Shown here piece by piece: positions 23,840-33,850 of a stretch of DNA of 64,000 bases. How positions within the stretch are numbered: the first letter of the stretch is position 1; the number at the start of each line of letters is the position of its first letter. The translations under genes and the position numbers were made by a program. The notes under the pieces are model-generated. The model was not told the DNA's origin. It searched no databases and worked only from the letters and a program-made list of their open reading frames with translations. The stretch is from Heliocidaris tuberculata (lineage: Eukaryota; Echinodermata; Echinoidea; Camarodonta; Echinometridae): NCBI GenBank assembly GCA_025618425.1, contig CM046846.1, forward strand, positions 29,985,619 to 30,049,618, given 5' to 3'.

Positions 23840-24970
23840 GTAATGACAAGGGGGAGGGATGTTAATTTCAAATACATAAGCTTAAAAATATTACTTTTTA
23901 TGTTAAAATATTTTAACCTTTGAAATTGTGATTTAGCTTCTTTTCTTACAGAACGAATTTTAGAAAGCTTCTTTGTAAAATTCAAAAAACAATGGCAGTG
24001 ATTATACGATCATGAATTAGCAACACGATTTCATGCATGAGGCCGAAATACATGTATGCAATTTTGTCATTTCGTTGTCCTCGTCGAATCCATCCTTCTT
24101 TCATTTTTCTTGTAAGTTTGTCTCATCATTCCTAGATGAAGCTTTCAGAGTTCAAAGGGGGCGGGGGGGGGGGGGTCGAAGATAATTATCTTTCCTTTTC
24201 TGCTAATGATCGGAGAAAATCTCGTTTCTTAATCTACCATGCGGGAATGCGCTTGTCATGCTTGCTGATACGCTCGGATTTGTTAAGAAATATCCAAGAT
24301 GGAATTTACCCTCCAGACAATTTTCAACTTAAGATATTAGTTTCTGCCATAGATAGATGAAGCCAGTTTTGGTTCCACAGATTTCAAGGCCAGATAACGC
24401 AGCCTGGGGTTTGAAAACTCCACAAAAACACATCAACCAACCTTGGACCTATCCAGAAGAAGAAAGGCAATTAGATGTCACTTTCTGGAATATTTTCTAC
24501 CTCGTTCGCGCACGGAAAATTAAAAAAATGTTACATCATGGAGACATTAGTTTATAAATAGAACACAAGATGTTTGCTTCGAAATTCAGTAAGATGGATG
24601 GGGGTGATTGTTGTTAAATTAATATGTTTGTGTCTTAGCTCGAGACAAACATAACTAATTTCGACTAACATGACTAAGCTGCTTCTAGGACTTGATTACT
24701 TTGCAATATTATTATTTCTGAATATGTTGACCCTTGTGATTTTTTAAAAGTTATATACATGAGACTTGCATTACAATTGACACTTAATTAAGACGACGGA
24801 GGTGGACGAGTATATTGTGGTCTAAGAATTCATATGAGAAAAACAATTGAAATATGAATGATATTGATGAGACAAAGAGGAATGAGAGGTGAGCTGGGGT
24901 GTTAAACGCGGGTGGTATAAGCAAGATACAAAACAGGAGAAACAGATAATGAAATAATGGATTTTGAGAA

Positions 24971-25003
<33 letters not shown>

Positions 25004-25080
25004 CGGAAAGAGGGCCCGGACAAAACTAAAAGAAAGAGGATAAAGAAAGTAACTGATGGCTAATGCAAGAAGAGAATGAG
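23840..25080. other. Intron sequence with G tract and (GA)n
   Basis: G tract at 24159-24175, (GA)n at 24974-25002. A plus-strand 66-codon frame at 24357-24557 has no recognisable domain and is not supported. No missing sulfotransferase exon was recognised. Confidence 0.45.
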
Positions 25081-25083
25081 CAA

Positions 25084-25120
25084 GACAGACAGACAGACAG
25101 ACACAGACAGACAGATAGAT
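25084..25120. repeat. (GACA)n microsatellite
   Basis: GACA tetranucleotide repeats just downstream of the sulfotransferase exon donor. Confidence 0.9.
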
Positions 25121-25147
25121 ATAAAGGAGAGGGACATATTTTCATAC

Positions 25148-25301
25148 CGTTCTGTTGGGTTTCTCACCATCATGATAATCTTAGCTTGAGGTTGAATGGC
25201 GTGTAGTATATCGGCGTTTGTAAAAGGTGGATCTGTGGCGCCCGCATCTGTCTTCATCCACGTGTTGCCAATTGAGTAAGCAGTACTGATCGAACCATCC
25301 C
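25148..25301 (-). CDS. CHST15-like sulfotransferase, 3'-phosphate-binding exon
   Basis: Acceptor CGCTCAG at 25302 upward and donor GTATGA at 25147 downward. Two leading bases complete the glycine codon split from the exon at 26927-27073, so the phase agrees. The frame reads DGSISTAYSIGNTWMK, then PPFTNADILHAIQPQAKIIM, then MVRNPTER. This corresponds to the family block G-E-A-S...P-P-F-x-x-x-D-I-H-A-x-Q-P-x-A-x-x-I-V-x-x-R-D-P-x-E-R. The arginine of V-R-N-P is the conserved residue contacting the 3'-phosphate of PAPS. The partner serine, expected in a following L-Y-S-D-Y-type sequence, must be on the next exon, which was not found. Confidence 0.9.
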
Positions 25302-26159
25302 CTGAGCGGAGGAGAAGAAATGATGGATGCGAAAGTTTTTCACGGAATGCTCGAGGCGTCTCTCATTTGTGTAGACGGAAGGGAGTGGGGGCTCATGAAT
25401 GTGCCACTAAAAGTGATTAGCATGCATTTGCCGACAGAAATTGTGCCGACCAAATCTCCACCAAAAAAAAATGATATTTTTTATTTCATCATTTTGTTCG
25501 TCTTGAGTCGTCTTGAGCTCAATGTGAATAGAATTCCTATGGTTTTCATTATTTTCTTCGTCTAGTATGATATACTTTAATAAGAATTTCATGACATTGA
25601 CAGGATTGCCTATGAAAGCTGGCACAGCCCCCCCCCCCCCCCTCACTTGCGATGGTGAAAAGAAAGGAGAAATGTTTGAAAGGCAGAAGTATGTTACATG
25701 ACAGCCCGCATGACAGCTAACTAAATATGGAATGCTGCACCTCCGGGTAGAATGTTTAATGTAGACAGCTAGAAGCAAATGTTGTACTTTTCATTCTCAT
25801 TTCCTCTTCCCCTCACTTTCTCATCGAAGCATTCAACGTTTCAATATTTTCCCTGTTTAACCCTTCTCATTCTACTTTCCTAGTAGATTATATTAATTTA
25901 TAAGGATATGCAGGGTTTCACTCCTCTTTATTTGCGATTGAATTTCTGTAGTGTATTTTCTAAATCTCCAGCAGTATATCTTTTTGTTTAGTATTGAATA
26001 ACTTTCACTTCTTTCCTTTCAACTTCATATTTTCATTCTTCCCTCATCTCTTTTTTTTTTTTTTGGGGGGGGGTACAGTTTTCATTGTTTCATTAGCAAG
26101 GGGTTATGAATCATTGTCATCATACAGGGTCAGGGTCAAAAGAAAAGGCCCAACTGGTA
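25302..26159. other. Intron sequence, C and G tracts
   Basis: C tract 25628-25642, T tract followed by G tract 26049-26074. No additional exon. Confidence 0.5.
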
Positions 26160-26447
26160 CACTGCAAAAACCAGGGTGTTAATTCAACACGGTACACTAG
26201 ATTCGTGTTAAAACAACACCAGCTTCGAATCAAACTGGTGTTGTTTTAATACTTATCTGGTGTAGCCCAATATCAAACTGGTGTTGTTTTGATACTTATC
26301 TGGTGTAGCCCAATATCAAACTGGTGTTGTTTTGATACTTATCTGGTGTAGCCCAATATCAAACTGGTGTTGTTTTAACACTTATCTGGTATAGCCCAAT
26401 ATTGATACCGAGATGGTTTTGAATTAATACCCTGGTTTTTTGCAGTG
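26160..26447. mobile_element. TA-flanked MITE with internal 43-bp minisatellite
   Basis: Ends CACTGCAAAAACCAGGGTGT and the inverse of CACTGCAAAAAACCAGGGTA are inverted repeats, with TA just outside each end (26158-26159 and 26448-26449). The 288-bp interior is largely the tandem array at 26231-26402. No coding capacity. Confidence 0.87.
26231..26402. repeat. 43-bp tandem repeat, four copies
   Basis: CAAACTGGTGTTGTTTT starts at 26231, 26274, 26317 and 26360, exactly 43 bp apart. Each unit includes ACTTATCTGGTGTAGCCCAA. Copies differ at only a few positions. Confidence 0.95.
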
Positions 26448-26703
26448 TAATGGAGAGTACGTGTTACAATTTTGCGGGATTCCTTGGAATTTATTATTTC
26501 TAAGTTCTGCACGGTATCGGTACGAGTATATTTCTCTTTAAAAGACAACAATAATTTTCTCTATTTGAATACTGAACGTAATCTTCCTAATAGAACTTTC
26601 AGAAATGTTTTTTTCCTTCACTCTGGGAAAATCCATAGACAATTCGAATACATTTGAAACCATGACAAAATTCATAATTATATAACCTTAAGTATCTCTT
26701 CGA

Positions 26704-26848
26704 GGGCCCGTTGCAATAAACATGCGTTTAATCGCAGCTCCTAAAAATCAAACGCAAGTCCTGAAGGCGCACTTCTGATAGGCTGAAAATAAAGTTGCGT
26801 TTGATTTTCCTGAGTTGCGTTCAAACGCAAGTTTTATACAACGGGCCC
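26704..26848. mobile_element. GGGCCCGTT-ended palindromic MITE
   Basis: Left GGGCCCGTTGCAATAAAC and right GTTTTATACAACGGGCCC pair, with further inner pairing of CAAACGCAAGT-type words. Belongs to the same loose group as the elements at 3877, 37521, 37889, 54892 and 56538. Confidence 0.75.
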
Positions 26849-26926
26849 CAGGCCTTATAAAACATCATTAAGTAGATTCTACTTTTATTGTAATTAAATC
26901 AGATTCTCTGGATTGTATGAACTTAC

Positions 26927-27073
26927 CAAAAACCTTTGGATGAAATTTTTCTCCCGATGTTGTATTTGTGAAATTTTGTTGAACCTTGTCTACAGCAAAT
27001 TTTTTGAACCAATTCAGATACCAATCAATAGAACTGTCATCTTTGCCCCCAGTCATTTTACGTACCTGTAACA
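26927..27073 (-). CDS. CHST15-like sulfotransferase, middle exon
   Basis: Donor GTAAGT at 26926 downward is strong; the exon ends in phase 1 and joins 25301 in frame. The frame contains RKMTGGKDDSSIDWYLNWFK and KFAVDKVQQNFTNTTSG. It aligns with the D-Y-L-D-L-F-D-L-A segment that follows the P-loop in vertebrate CHST15. NFT and NTT are potential N-glycosylation sites, consistent with a lumenal domain. Two acceptors are possible: CCACAG before 27073, which keeps the frame with the exon at 32863-33103, or TTACAG before 27065, which would need a phase-0 partner. The first is adopted; the pyrimidine tract is weak for both. Confidence 0.8.
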
Positions 27074-27136
27074 CTGTGGTTCAACGGTTAAAACAAAAGT
27101 ACATGCCCATCATGTCCAGAAAAATGTAGGAACAGA

Positions 27137-27161
27137 GGGGGGGGGGGGGGGGGGGGGGGGG
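27137..27161. repeat. 25-base G tract
   Basis: Uninterrupted G run about 60 bp upstream (in transcript sense) of the middle sulfotransferase exon. On the transcript strand it is poly-C inside the intron end, and could affect branch point or acceptor use. Confidence 0.95.
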
Positions 27162-27490
27162 AGAAGGATGGAACAAATATTCAAGGCAGAGAACATCGTA
27201 ATAAGCAAAGTAAGAAATGTGAAACATGAAAACATACTAAGAATTAATCAGAAATTAAAACAATCTGCGGCCATTTTGGCCTAGGAAATATTCACTTGGA
27301 CGGATTAGGAATAACAAGGGTGTGATCAACGCATACGAAATAGTTGGGAGGTTTGAATCCCTACCACCGCACTAACTGGCTAGTTATTTACTTCATTTGC
27401 CACTTTCCAACTGTAGAACGGTGTAGTAACACATATTAAGGAAAGATTGTGTTACTGATGGCTATCATGTAGGTATATTACTGTCATATA

Positions 27491-27993
27491 CAGTGCGTAT
27501 CCTAAAAAAAGTACACACTTTGAAAATATCCTCCAAAATCATAATTTCGCATTATTGAGAAAATCTTGTACTGTATAGGTGATGGTCTGTTTCGTCGGAT
27601 GACACTATGGGTAATGACAATATTTTACGCTCGAGTGGCTACTTTTGTCAAACTCGCCAAAATTGGTTTGCGCAAAAATGCCTGAGTCTTAAATTTGATC
27701 AAAGTGCGTGTTGAACAGTAACTGCATTTTCCCTGTTAACCATCAATAATTGATTTGAACCATCATTTAATCATTAAACCTATACCTAGCGGTGCACACC
27801 CACAGTGGCGTATCCAGAAATTGATAAAGAGGGGGTGGGATGCTCCCAAGGCAGGGGTTAAATGTATCTGGACAGCTCCATTCTTGTACAAGCATACTGA
27901 GCATAGCAAGTTGTACTATTTTTTTTCCTGATTTTTTTTTTAATGATTTTGGAGAATATTTTCAAAGTGTGAACTTTTTTTTGATACGCACAT
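27491..27993. mobile_element. TA-flanked MITE with ~50-bp inverted ends
   Basis: Left end CAGTGCGTATCCTAAAAAAA continuing GTACACACTTTGAAAATA, right end TATTTTCAAAGTGTGAAC continuing TTTTTTTTGATACGCAC. The arms match for about 50 bp with few changes. TA lies outside both ends. This fits a non-autonomous Tc1/mariner-type element; family assignment is inference. Confidence 0.83.
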
Positions 27994-27999
27994 TATGTA

Positions 28000-28610
28000 T
28001 TGTCGGTATACTAACTGAAGAAAGTGAGATGTATGGCATTATATGTTTTGGGTCAATTATTGTCGGGAAACCTAGTGGGCAAAATTTGATATGACACAAC
28101 TCCGCTTTCTTTAAAACTCACCAGCATGGATTCGATTAAAAGTGGGTAAATAATATATGGGAGAGGAAACTGTGATAACGGAGTTTGAGAATATTAAGGG
28201 GTCCCCCTTTTCTTTTTCTTTTTTTTGAAAGAGTAAATATGCGCAATTCAAACAACCCCTATCAATCGTGTCAGGAACACAGGGAGAGGGCGACAAACAC
28301 ATATGGAAAGACTGCAAGATGAGTAAGTACTCGGTGAGAACTATGAGCAATTCAACAGTCATTAATCTATAAAGAATGAATTTCTTTCGTTCATCAGTTT
28401 AAAGTAACTTTTTAATCGTGAACATAAAAAAAAATAGATAGTGAATCATTGTCATAGTTCGACCATTATGTGGAAAGGATTACGAGGATGTCCAAGGCAT
28501 AAAGGGACATACGGTGCAATCGTGCATAATTATTTGCACGCTTATTACTCGCTACCTTTCAACCCGAATAAATTTCATAGTCATATTCAAGTGATACGTG
28601 TGTTTTTTTA
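28000..28610. other. Intron sequence, nothing recognised
   Basis: No repeat boundaries or exons seen on either strand. Confidence 0.4.
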
Positions 28611-28618
28611 GTTTGGTT

Positions 28619-28750
28619 GTTTGTTTTGTTTTGTTTTGTTTTGTTTTGTTTTGTTTTGTTTTGTTTTGTTTTGTTTTGTTTTATTTTGTTTTGTTTTTGT
28701 TTGTTTGTTTGTGTGGTTTTTGTTTTGTTTGTTTATGTGTTTGTTGTTGC

Positions 28751-28785
<35 letters not shown>

Positions 28786-28812
28786 TTGTTTTTTTTTTGG
28801 GGGGGGGGGGGT
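28619..28812. repeat. (TTTTG)n, (GTT)n and G-tract cluster
   Basis: A pentanucleotide TTTTG array (about 28620-28700), then a GTT array (28741-28788), then T and G tracts to 28812. Open frames on both strands across it are artefacts. Confidence 0.95.
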
Positions 28813-29850
28813 GATAAGTCAGTAACTTTTAATGTGTCCTCCAGAAGTAACACACTTGTAAGAAATACATAGTACAATATATATTCCGGGGTAAGATCCA
28901 GGATTCTTTTAAAGGTTAAAGGTGACACGAACGTTTTCTGACTAGCACCAAAAAGTTTATCGCAATTTCAGGTGACTTTTGGGTGAATCTGGGGCACATT
29001 GTGGGGATTGTGTACTTGTAGGGTAAGGGGGCACGGGCCGGGCCGGTAGTTCCCTGGCAACTACATGTAGCTTGAATGGCTTATCAATAACAGACCTGGC
29101 AGTTTAAATCCACAAAATTTAGGTCTCAGACTTATGACTTACGAATCAAATCAGTGCATGCATGACTGCTTTCATATAGAAAATGCACTGATTCTTTGTA
29201 TTGGCCAAGACAATAAAATGGATTATTATGTAACACTATAATTGTACGTTCCCTGTATTCTTCTCGACAAAATCTGAGCTGTTACTATACCTCTTCGAAA
29301 CCAATCTTCTTAGGCTGGTCCCTATATCCTTTTAAGCATTACATCTCACATATAGATTTAATTGAAAGTCTACAATATGATGATATTGGTGTTTATGCTG
29401 TACATGACTACTAAGATAGAATGTAAGCTTATCCAACGGCGGAATGGATGGGGGAGCGGTCGAAAGAGCTATCGCTTTCTTCTTGAAAGAATAAAATTAT
29501 AGACATAAAGAGAGAGAGAGAAAAAAATCGTATAGGAAAACCACCCCCTTCCCTCCTTATGTGCTGACGGGGCTAGTGAAAATCATATTATTATTATTAT
29601 TTATTCGGCAATTCACACAAATATAACAATGTATATACATATATGTAAAAAGGCGTCAAAAAACATCAATCATAAATGCATACTCTTACTGGAGGTCTTC
29701 TGAGTACATCAGTTGGCTGCCGGGGAAGAGGAAATATTCCGAGGAATAAGAGTCAGGTAGGGAAATTTGCTATATGCATACATTTTTTTTCTGTACAGGG
29801 ACGATGTCAGAACAAGTTTGCTGAATAAAGTCAACACCCCCCCCCAAAAA
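28813..29850. other. Intron sequence, nothing recognised
   Basis: A/T-rich; no exon or clear transposon end. A C tract and A tract lie at 29836-29860. Confidence 0.4.
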
Positions 29851-29935
29851 AAAAAAATAAATAAATAAATAAAATAAATAAATAAATAAATAAAAATAAA
29901 TAAATAAATAAATAAAAAATGAAATAAAATAAAAA
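29851..29935. repeat. (AAAT)n microsatellite
   Basis: AAAT/AATA tetranucleotide array; the Tyr/Leu/Phe-rich minus-strand frame is an artefact. Confidence 0.95.
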
Positions 29936-30306
29936 TACCAACAACAAATAACAAACAAACAAGCTAATGAGTCCTCAGATTTTGAAAGGGCCAAACATTT
30001 CTCTATATAATAAAAAATAAAATAAAAACAACCCTGCCGACAAGGCTTAAAAATTCAAATTTGGAAATAGTAATTTGGAATGGGGAGTCACTCAGATCAT
30101 ATACCTTCTTATGTTATAATCTTCATCAAAGTACTTCGGATACGAATCGTGTTTTGCAATAATATCAGCATTGCCAGTGGCGGATCTTTGAATTAAATTG
30201 AATTGAAAGGATATTTATTACATGGAAAATACATATATTCATATATAAAAATTCAAGTTAAAATACAATGTGACAAATATTCATATTATTTATAAAAAAG
30301 GAGAGA

Positions 30307-30352
<46 letters not shown>
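30307..30352. repeat. (GA)n microsatellite in purine-rich tract
   Basis: GA tract at 30313-30352, within a purine-rich segment that continues intermittently to about 30670. Confidence 0.95.
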
Positions 30353-30356
<4 letters not shown>

Positions 30357-30742
30357 AAACACTGAAAAAAGGGGAGAAAATAAAAAAGAAAAAGATAGGG
30401 AAAGATCAAGAAAAGAGAATGGGAGTAATAGCTGGAGAGAGGGAGAGAAGGAGAAGCAAAAGGAATTATTCATCATACTATTACGTAACGTAAAGCGTTA
30501 ACGAGTCTAAGTTCAACAGAGAGTAGATTCAGATTCATAAAACTTATAACTGGAAAGAGAGGCAGGTGGAAAGTGAAAGAGAGCTGAGAGAGAGGTGGAG
30601 GGAGAAAGATGATACGGAAGAGGAGAAAGGAAGAAGACGAAGAGGAAGAGAGCGAGGAGGAGAAGACGTAAGAGCTAACAAAGAGAAATGTACATAAATA
30701 TAAGTATATGTATGTTATATAGTATAATATTATACAAATATT

Positions 30743-30904
30743 GACTGCTCATGAGGATGATGGTGGAAATTATCACTCCCAAGGTGGTGTTCATACCGGC
30801 CCTTCTATCATCCCCGAGGCGAAGCCGAGGGGGTGATAGAAGGGCCGGTATGAACACTACCGAGGGAGAGATAATTTCCACCACCATCCGATTACAGAGC
30901 AGTC
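30743..30904. repeat. 162-bp near-perfect hairpin
   Basis: The left arm has CATACCGGCCCTTCTATCAT and the right arm ATGATAGAAGGGCCGGTATG-type sequence (GTGATAGAAGGGCCGGTATG). Outer edges GACTGCTC and GAGCAGTC also pair, giving arms of about 75 bp around a loop near GCGAAGCC. Likely a foldback or MITE; no target duplication identified. Confidence 0.88.
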
Positions 30905-30911
30905 CATATTT

Positions 30912-31253
30912 GTTTTATATACCTCATCCTTTTTATTGATTCAGTTGCTAAGTCACTCGCCATGTTGAATTGTTACGCGCTGCGCGTATATTGAACGCAG
31001 TCACGTAGCTTAGCAACTCGCGAAAGCGCTCTTAAAACCTGAACCAAATTTTGTGTACGCACGTACGTGTGTGCAAAAGTCGCAGAGGGGTTACGCGTTC
31101 TATCACAGGGTTTTGGCCTTCTATCATTTGACCTTAGGTCAATTGATAGAACGCCAAAACCCTCTGACGCATGATAGATCGAGATGCGCCGTGTCATGTG
31201 ATATAGTTTTGACCAATCAGTGAATAAGAATCTATGTGTGAGGTATATAAAAC
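30912..31253. mobile_element. Foldback element with GTTTTATATACCTCA ends
   Basis: Left edge GTTTTATATACCTCA and right edge TGAGGTATATAAAAC are exact inverted repeats. The centre, 31095-31180, contains a second hairpin with CACAGGGTTTTGGCCTTCTA and its imperfect partner GAACGCCAAAACCCTC around TTGACCTTAGGTCAA. It is adjacent to the hairpin at 30743. Confidence 0.75.
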
Positions 31254-31476
31254 AATATAGTAAATAGTGTATGTATAATACGCGCTGTGATTGGTTATAC
31301 ATGTAGATTCGCATTCGTGACGTGCACAAATATTTTGTTATAGTGCGCGATCGTGCACTATAACTTTGATTTTTGCACAGGCCTAATACACTAAAACAGT
31401 TATCTAGGGGTCTATTTACTATAACAATTAGTGCATGTTCTATTTATGCACCATTACTGGACTATACAACTCCAAA

Positions 31477-31741
31477 CAGGGGCGGTGCTACAGGGGGGGC
31501 AGAGGGGGCGACCGCCCCCCTATGATTTTTCAAGTAGTGAAAAAAGAAGAAAAAAGAAGAAAAAAGAAGAAAAGGAGGAAGAAAAGGGAAGAAAAGGAAA
31601 GAAAAAAGAAAGAGGAGTATTAAAAAGAGAGGTCTTAAACATATAACTCTATATTACCCCTGTTATTTAATGGAGAAAAAATATGACGTCATTTTTAGGT
31701 CGTCTTGCCCCTTCTATCAAAATACCCTGGCGCCGCCCCTG
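31477..31741 (+). mobile_element. hAT-like MITE, copy 1
   Basis: Starts CAGGGGCGGTGC and ends GGCGCCGCCCCTG. The 8-bp sequence ACTCCAAA flanks it exactly on both sides (31469-31476 and 31742-31749). The interior has a purine-rich AAAAGAAG block and GACGTCATTTTTAGGTCGTC. The 265-bp body is about 95 percent identical by eye to copy 2 at 32553. The 8-bp duplication is the hAT hallmark. Confidence 0.92.
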
Positions 31742-31749
31742 ACTCCAAA

Positions 31750-32552
31750 TACTAAATTATCCCTCGTGCAGGTCTATTTCACAGAGGCCTACGGCCTCGG
31801 TGAAACAAAACTGCACTCAGGATAATTTAGTATTTGTCGTGCACATAATCCAGTATGGTAGTGGATCCAGTGACCGAACACTTTTCAGAAAATCAACGAT
31901 AGCAAATAAAATATCAAATGAATATCTGTCAAACTTACATAATGAATGCTCAAAGTCCTACAGAAAAAGAAGTTGATGGAATTTTAAAAAGACAACGTAG
32001 ATTTAATACGATATTCCCTTCCGAGTGAACCCCTTCCCAACGACGCGGCGTTTTGGTCCCTTGAAAAAGGTACTGTATTTCCGAACGTGTGAAACCTATG
32101 GGAAAAAGACACAACCTTTGTTTCAATAGTGTGGTTTTCATACGCGTAATCCCACGCGTATGAAAACCCATTTTAGGCGCTTAACTTTACACGTTCGGTA
32201 ATACAATCTGTTCGGAATTACAATCCTTGACTATATAGTGCATGATAGACCATGCACTAATTATATGATAGCAGTGATGACATAAAATGCTGGAACCTCA
32301 GTCGGGATCTGGCTAATCAAGGGAGAATTGGAAGGCACAGGGAGGGGGGGGGGGGGGGGCCTCCCACATCAAACCCATTTTGGCGTACCTAAGTGTCTGG
32401 GTTTTTTTTAAATGCCCCCAGGGCCTGCTCCCTGCAAGATAATGATAGTAATATTCTGGATTTATATAGCGCTAGTCTGCGATGTCTGCACCTTGAAAGC
32501 CCTGTGTGCACAAGAAAACCCTGGATCCGCTAGTACTAAACAGAGTGTCATA
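31750..32552. other. Intron sequence between the two hAT-like MITEs
   Basis: No exon. Contains inverted arms CCAAATACTAAATTATCC / GGATAATTTAGTATTTG at 31744-31838 and a pair around 32120-32165 (TTTTCATACGCGT/ACGCGTATGAAAA), plus a G tract at 32343-32359. Confidence 0.55.
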
Positions 32553-32822
32553 CAGGGGCGGCGCTACAGGGGGGGGGGCAGAGGGGGCGACCGCCCCCCC
32601 TATGATTTTTCAAGTAGTGAAAAAAGAAAAAAAAAGAAGAAAAAAGAAGAAAAGGAGGAAGAAAAGGGAAGAAAAGGGAAGAGAGAAGAAAGAGGAGTAT
32701 TAAAAAGAGAGGTCTTAAACATATAACTCTATATTACCCCTGTTATTTAATGGAGAAAAAAATATGACGTCATCTTTAGGTCGTCTTGCCCCTCCTATCA
32801 AAATACCCTGGCGCCGCCCCTG
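32553..32822 (+). mobile_element. hAT-like MITE, copy 2
   Basis: Starts CAGGGGCGGCGC and ends GGCGCCGCCCCTG. Flanks are GTGTCATA (32545-32552) and GTGCCATA (32823-32830), an 8-bp duplication with one difference. Same orientation as copy 1. It lies only about 40 bp beyond the donor of the sulfotransferase P-loop exon. Confidence 0.92.
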
Positions 32823-32862
32823 GTGCCATAATAATTAAAGAGACTCGGTTAGGATTCGGTAC

Positions 32863-33103
32863 CTTCTTGACCATGTGCAGCTAGTCCGGTCCAACCGGTT
32901 CGTCTCGGGCCCCACCAGTGCGGTTCTTTGGGTACTTGAACAATATCCGGGTGAGAGGTCAGTTTCGTCCATAAATCGGTCGTACCGCATTTAGACATCC
33001 CGATGAGATAGAAATAAGGCAAACAATTGAGTTCGTTGTTTGCATCAAGCCAGCAGGGGTTCTTATATTCAGGCAAGAAAGTGGTCGGAATCTTTGCTGC
33101 TAT
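32863..33103 (-). CDS. CHST15-like sulfotransferase, P-loop exon
   Basis: Acceptor TTTAACAG at 33104 upward; the donor is GTACCG at 32862 downward. The 241 bases start in phase 0 and end in phase 1. The frame begins IAAKIPTTFLPEYKNPCWLD and contains LPYFYLIGMSKCGTTDLW, then HPDIVQVPKEPHWWGPRR. The S-K-C-G-T-T loop is the 5'-phosphosulfate-binding motif, with lysine as the PAPS-contacting residue. K-E-P-H-W-W is the block that follows in GalNAc4S-6ST/CHST15-type enzymes. These two motifs are the main reason for the family call over generic heparan or chondroitin sulfotransferases. Confidence 0.92.
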
Positions 33104-33508
33104 CTGTTAAAGGGTAATTGAAAGGGAAAGGGAAAGGATATAAATTACTGCAAATGCCAATCTTCAGTATAAAGATAATTTTATCAAATTACGTCCGGAC
33201 AATGAACATCCCGGAATACAACCCCGAGCAGCACCCTAAACAACTATCCCTATTACTACCCCACATGACAATATCTCTTCATGCTCTATACCCAAATATA
33301 GAACGATTGCTCCCTTGTTAAAAATTCCCAAGTATTTGAGGGTACATGCCATTAGTAGATGTCTGGGTACAGAGGTATATGGGAGCCCGAATATGAGGTG
33401 ACGGGTACCCGAATATGAGATGGCTGTTGCCCGAATATTGGTCATTAAAATATCTAAGAGGGGAGCAGAGTTGAAAGTCTTTGTGACAGTTTGGTTCAAT
33501 TAGTCTAC

Positions 33509-33820
33509 CTCTTTCACTTCTGTTCTCAACTCCGGATTCGGAATGGGGTTGCCCTCTGCATCCAAAACGTTCTCACTCGCATCTTCGGTGACTTTGGGGG
33601 TATCTTCAACAGTGCTTTTCTTTGCTGTCTGGTTCTCTGCAGCTCTGGTCTGACTAATTTCGGGGAGGTGCATTTCTGCCAGGCGTTTCACCGGCACGGC
33701 GACTGGGTTCTCGTCTTGATTGTTGTCATCGCCAGGGTATTTGAGCAAGATGATGTAATAGAAGTAGAAGATAAGGACTGCTGAAACCACCATCAAGACA
33801 CCTTGGCAGCGACGTCTCTT
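33509..33820 (-). CDS. CHST15-like sulfotransferase, membrane anchor and stem exon
   Basis: The frame starts KRRRCQGVLMVVSAVLIFYF and continues YYIILL, a basic cap followed by a ~20-residue hydrophobic segment, as in type II Golgi enzymes. A polar, acidic stem follows, rich in Glu, Lys and Pro, with one N-glycosylation sequon (NQT). The donor GTAGAC at 33508 downward ends the exon in phase 0, matching 33103. An acceptor TTAAGCAG at 33821 upward is assumed, and the initiation codon would then be on an earlier exon. The first in-frame ATG here is at 33793-33791, inside the hydrophobic stretch; an in-frame stop lies about 15 bases upstream of 33850. The stem is not conserved, so the link rests on position, phase and topology. 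Confidence 0.7.
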
Positions 33821-33850
33821 CTGCTTAATATCATTTCGGAAGAAGAACAA

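Noticed and set aside
28598..28928. Cys/Phe/Val-rich and Lys/Asn/Thr-rich frames
   Set aside because: TTTTG and GTT arrays read in different frames.
30078..30192. Minus-strand frame with IAKHDSYPKYFDEDYN, first taken as a sulfotransferase exon
   Set aside because: It looks protein-like and has a possible donor (GTATAT), but needs a phase-2 predecessor and ends in phase 2, which fits neither the P-loop exon (phase 1) nor either acceptor of the next exon without a stop.
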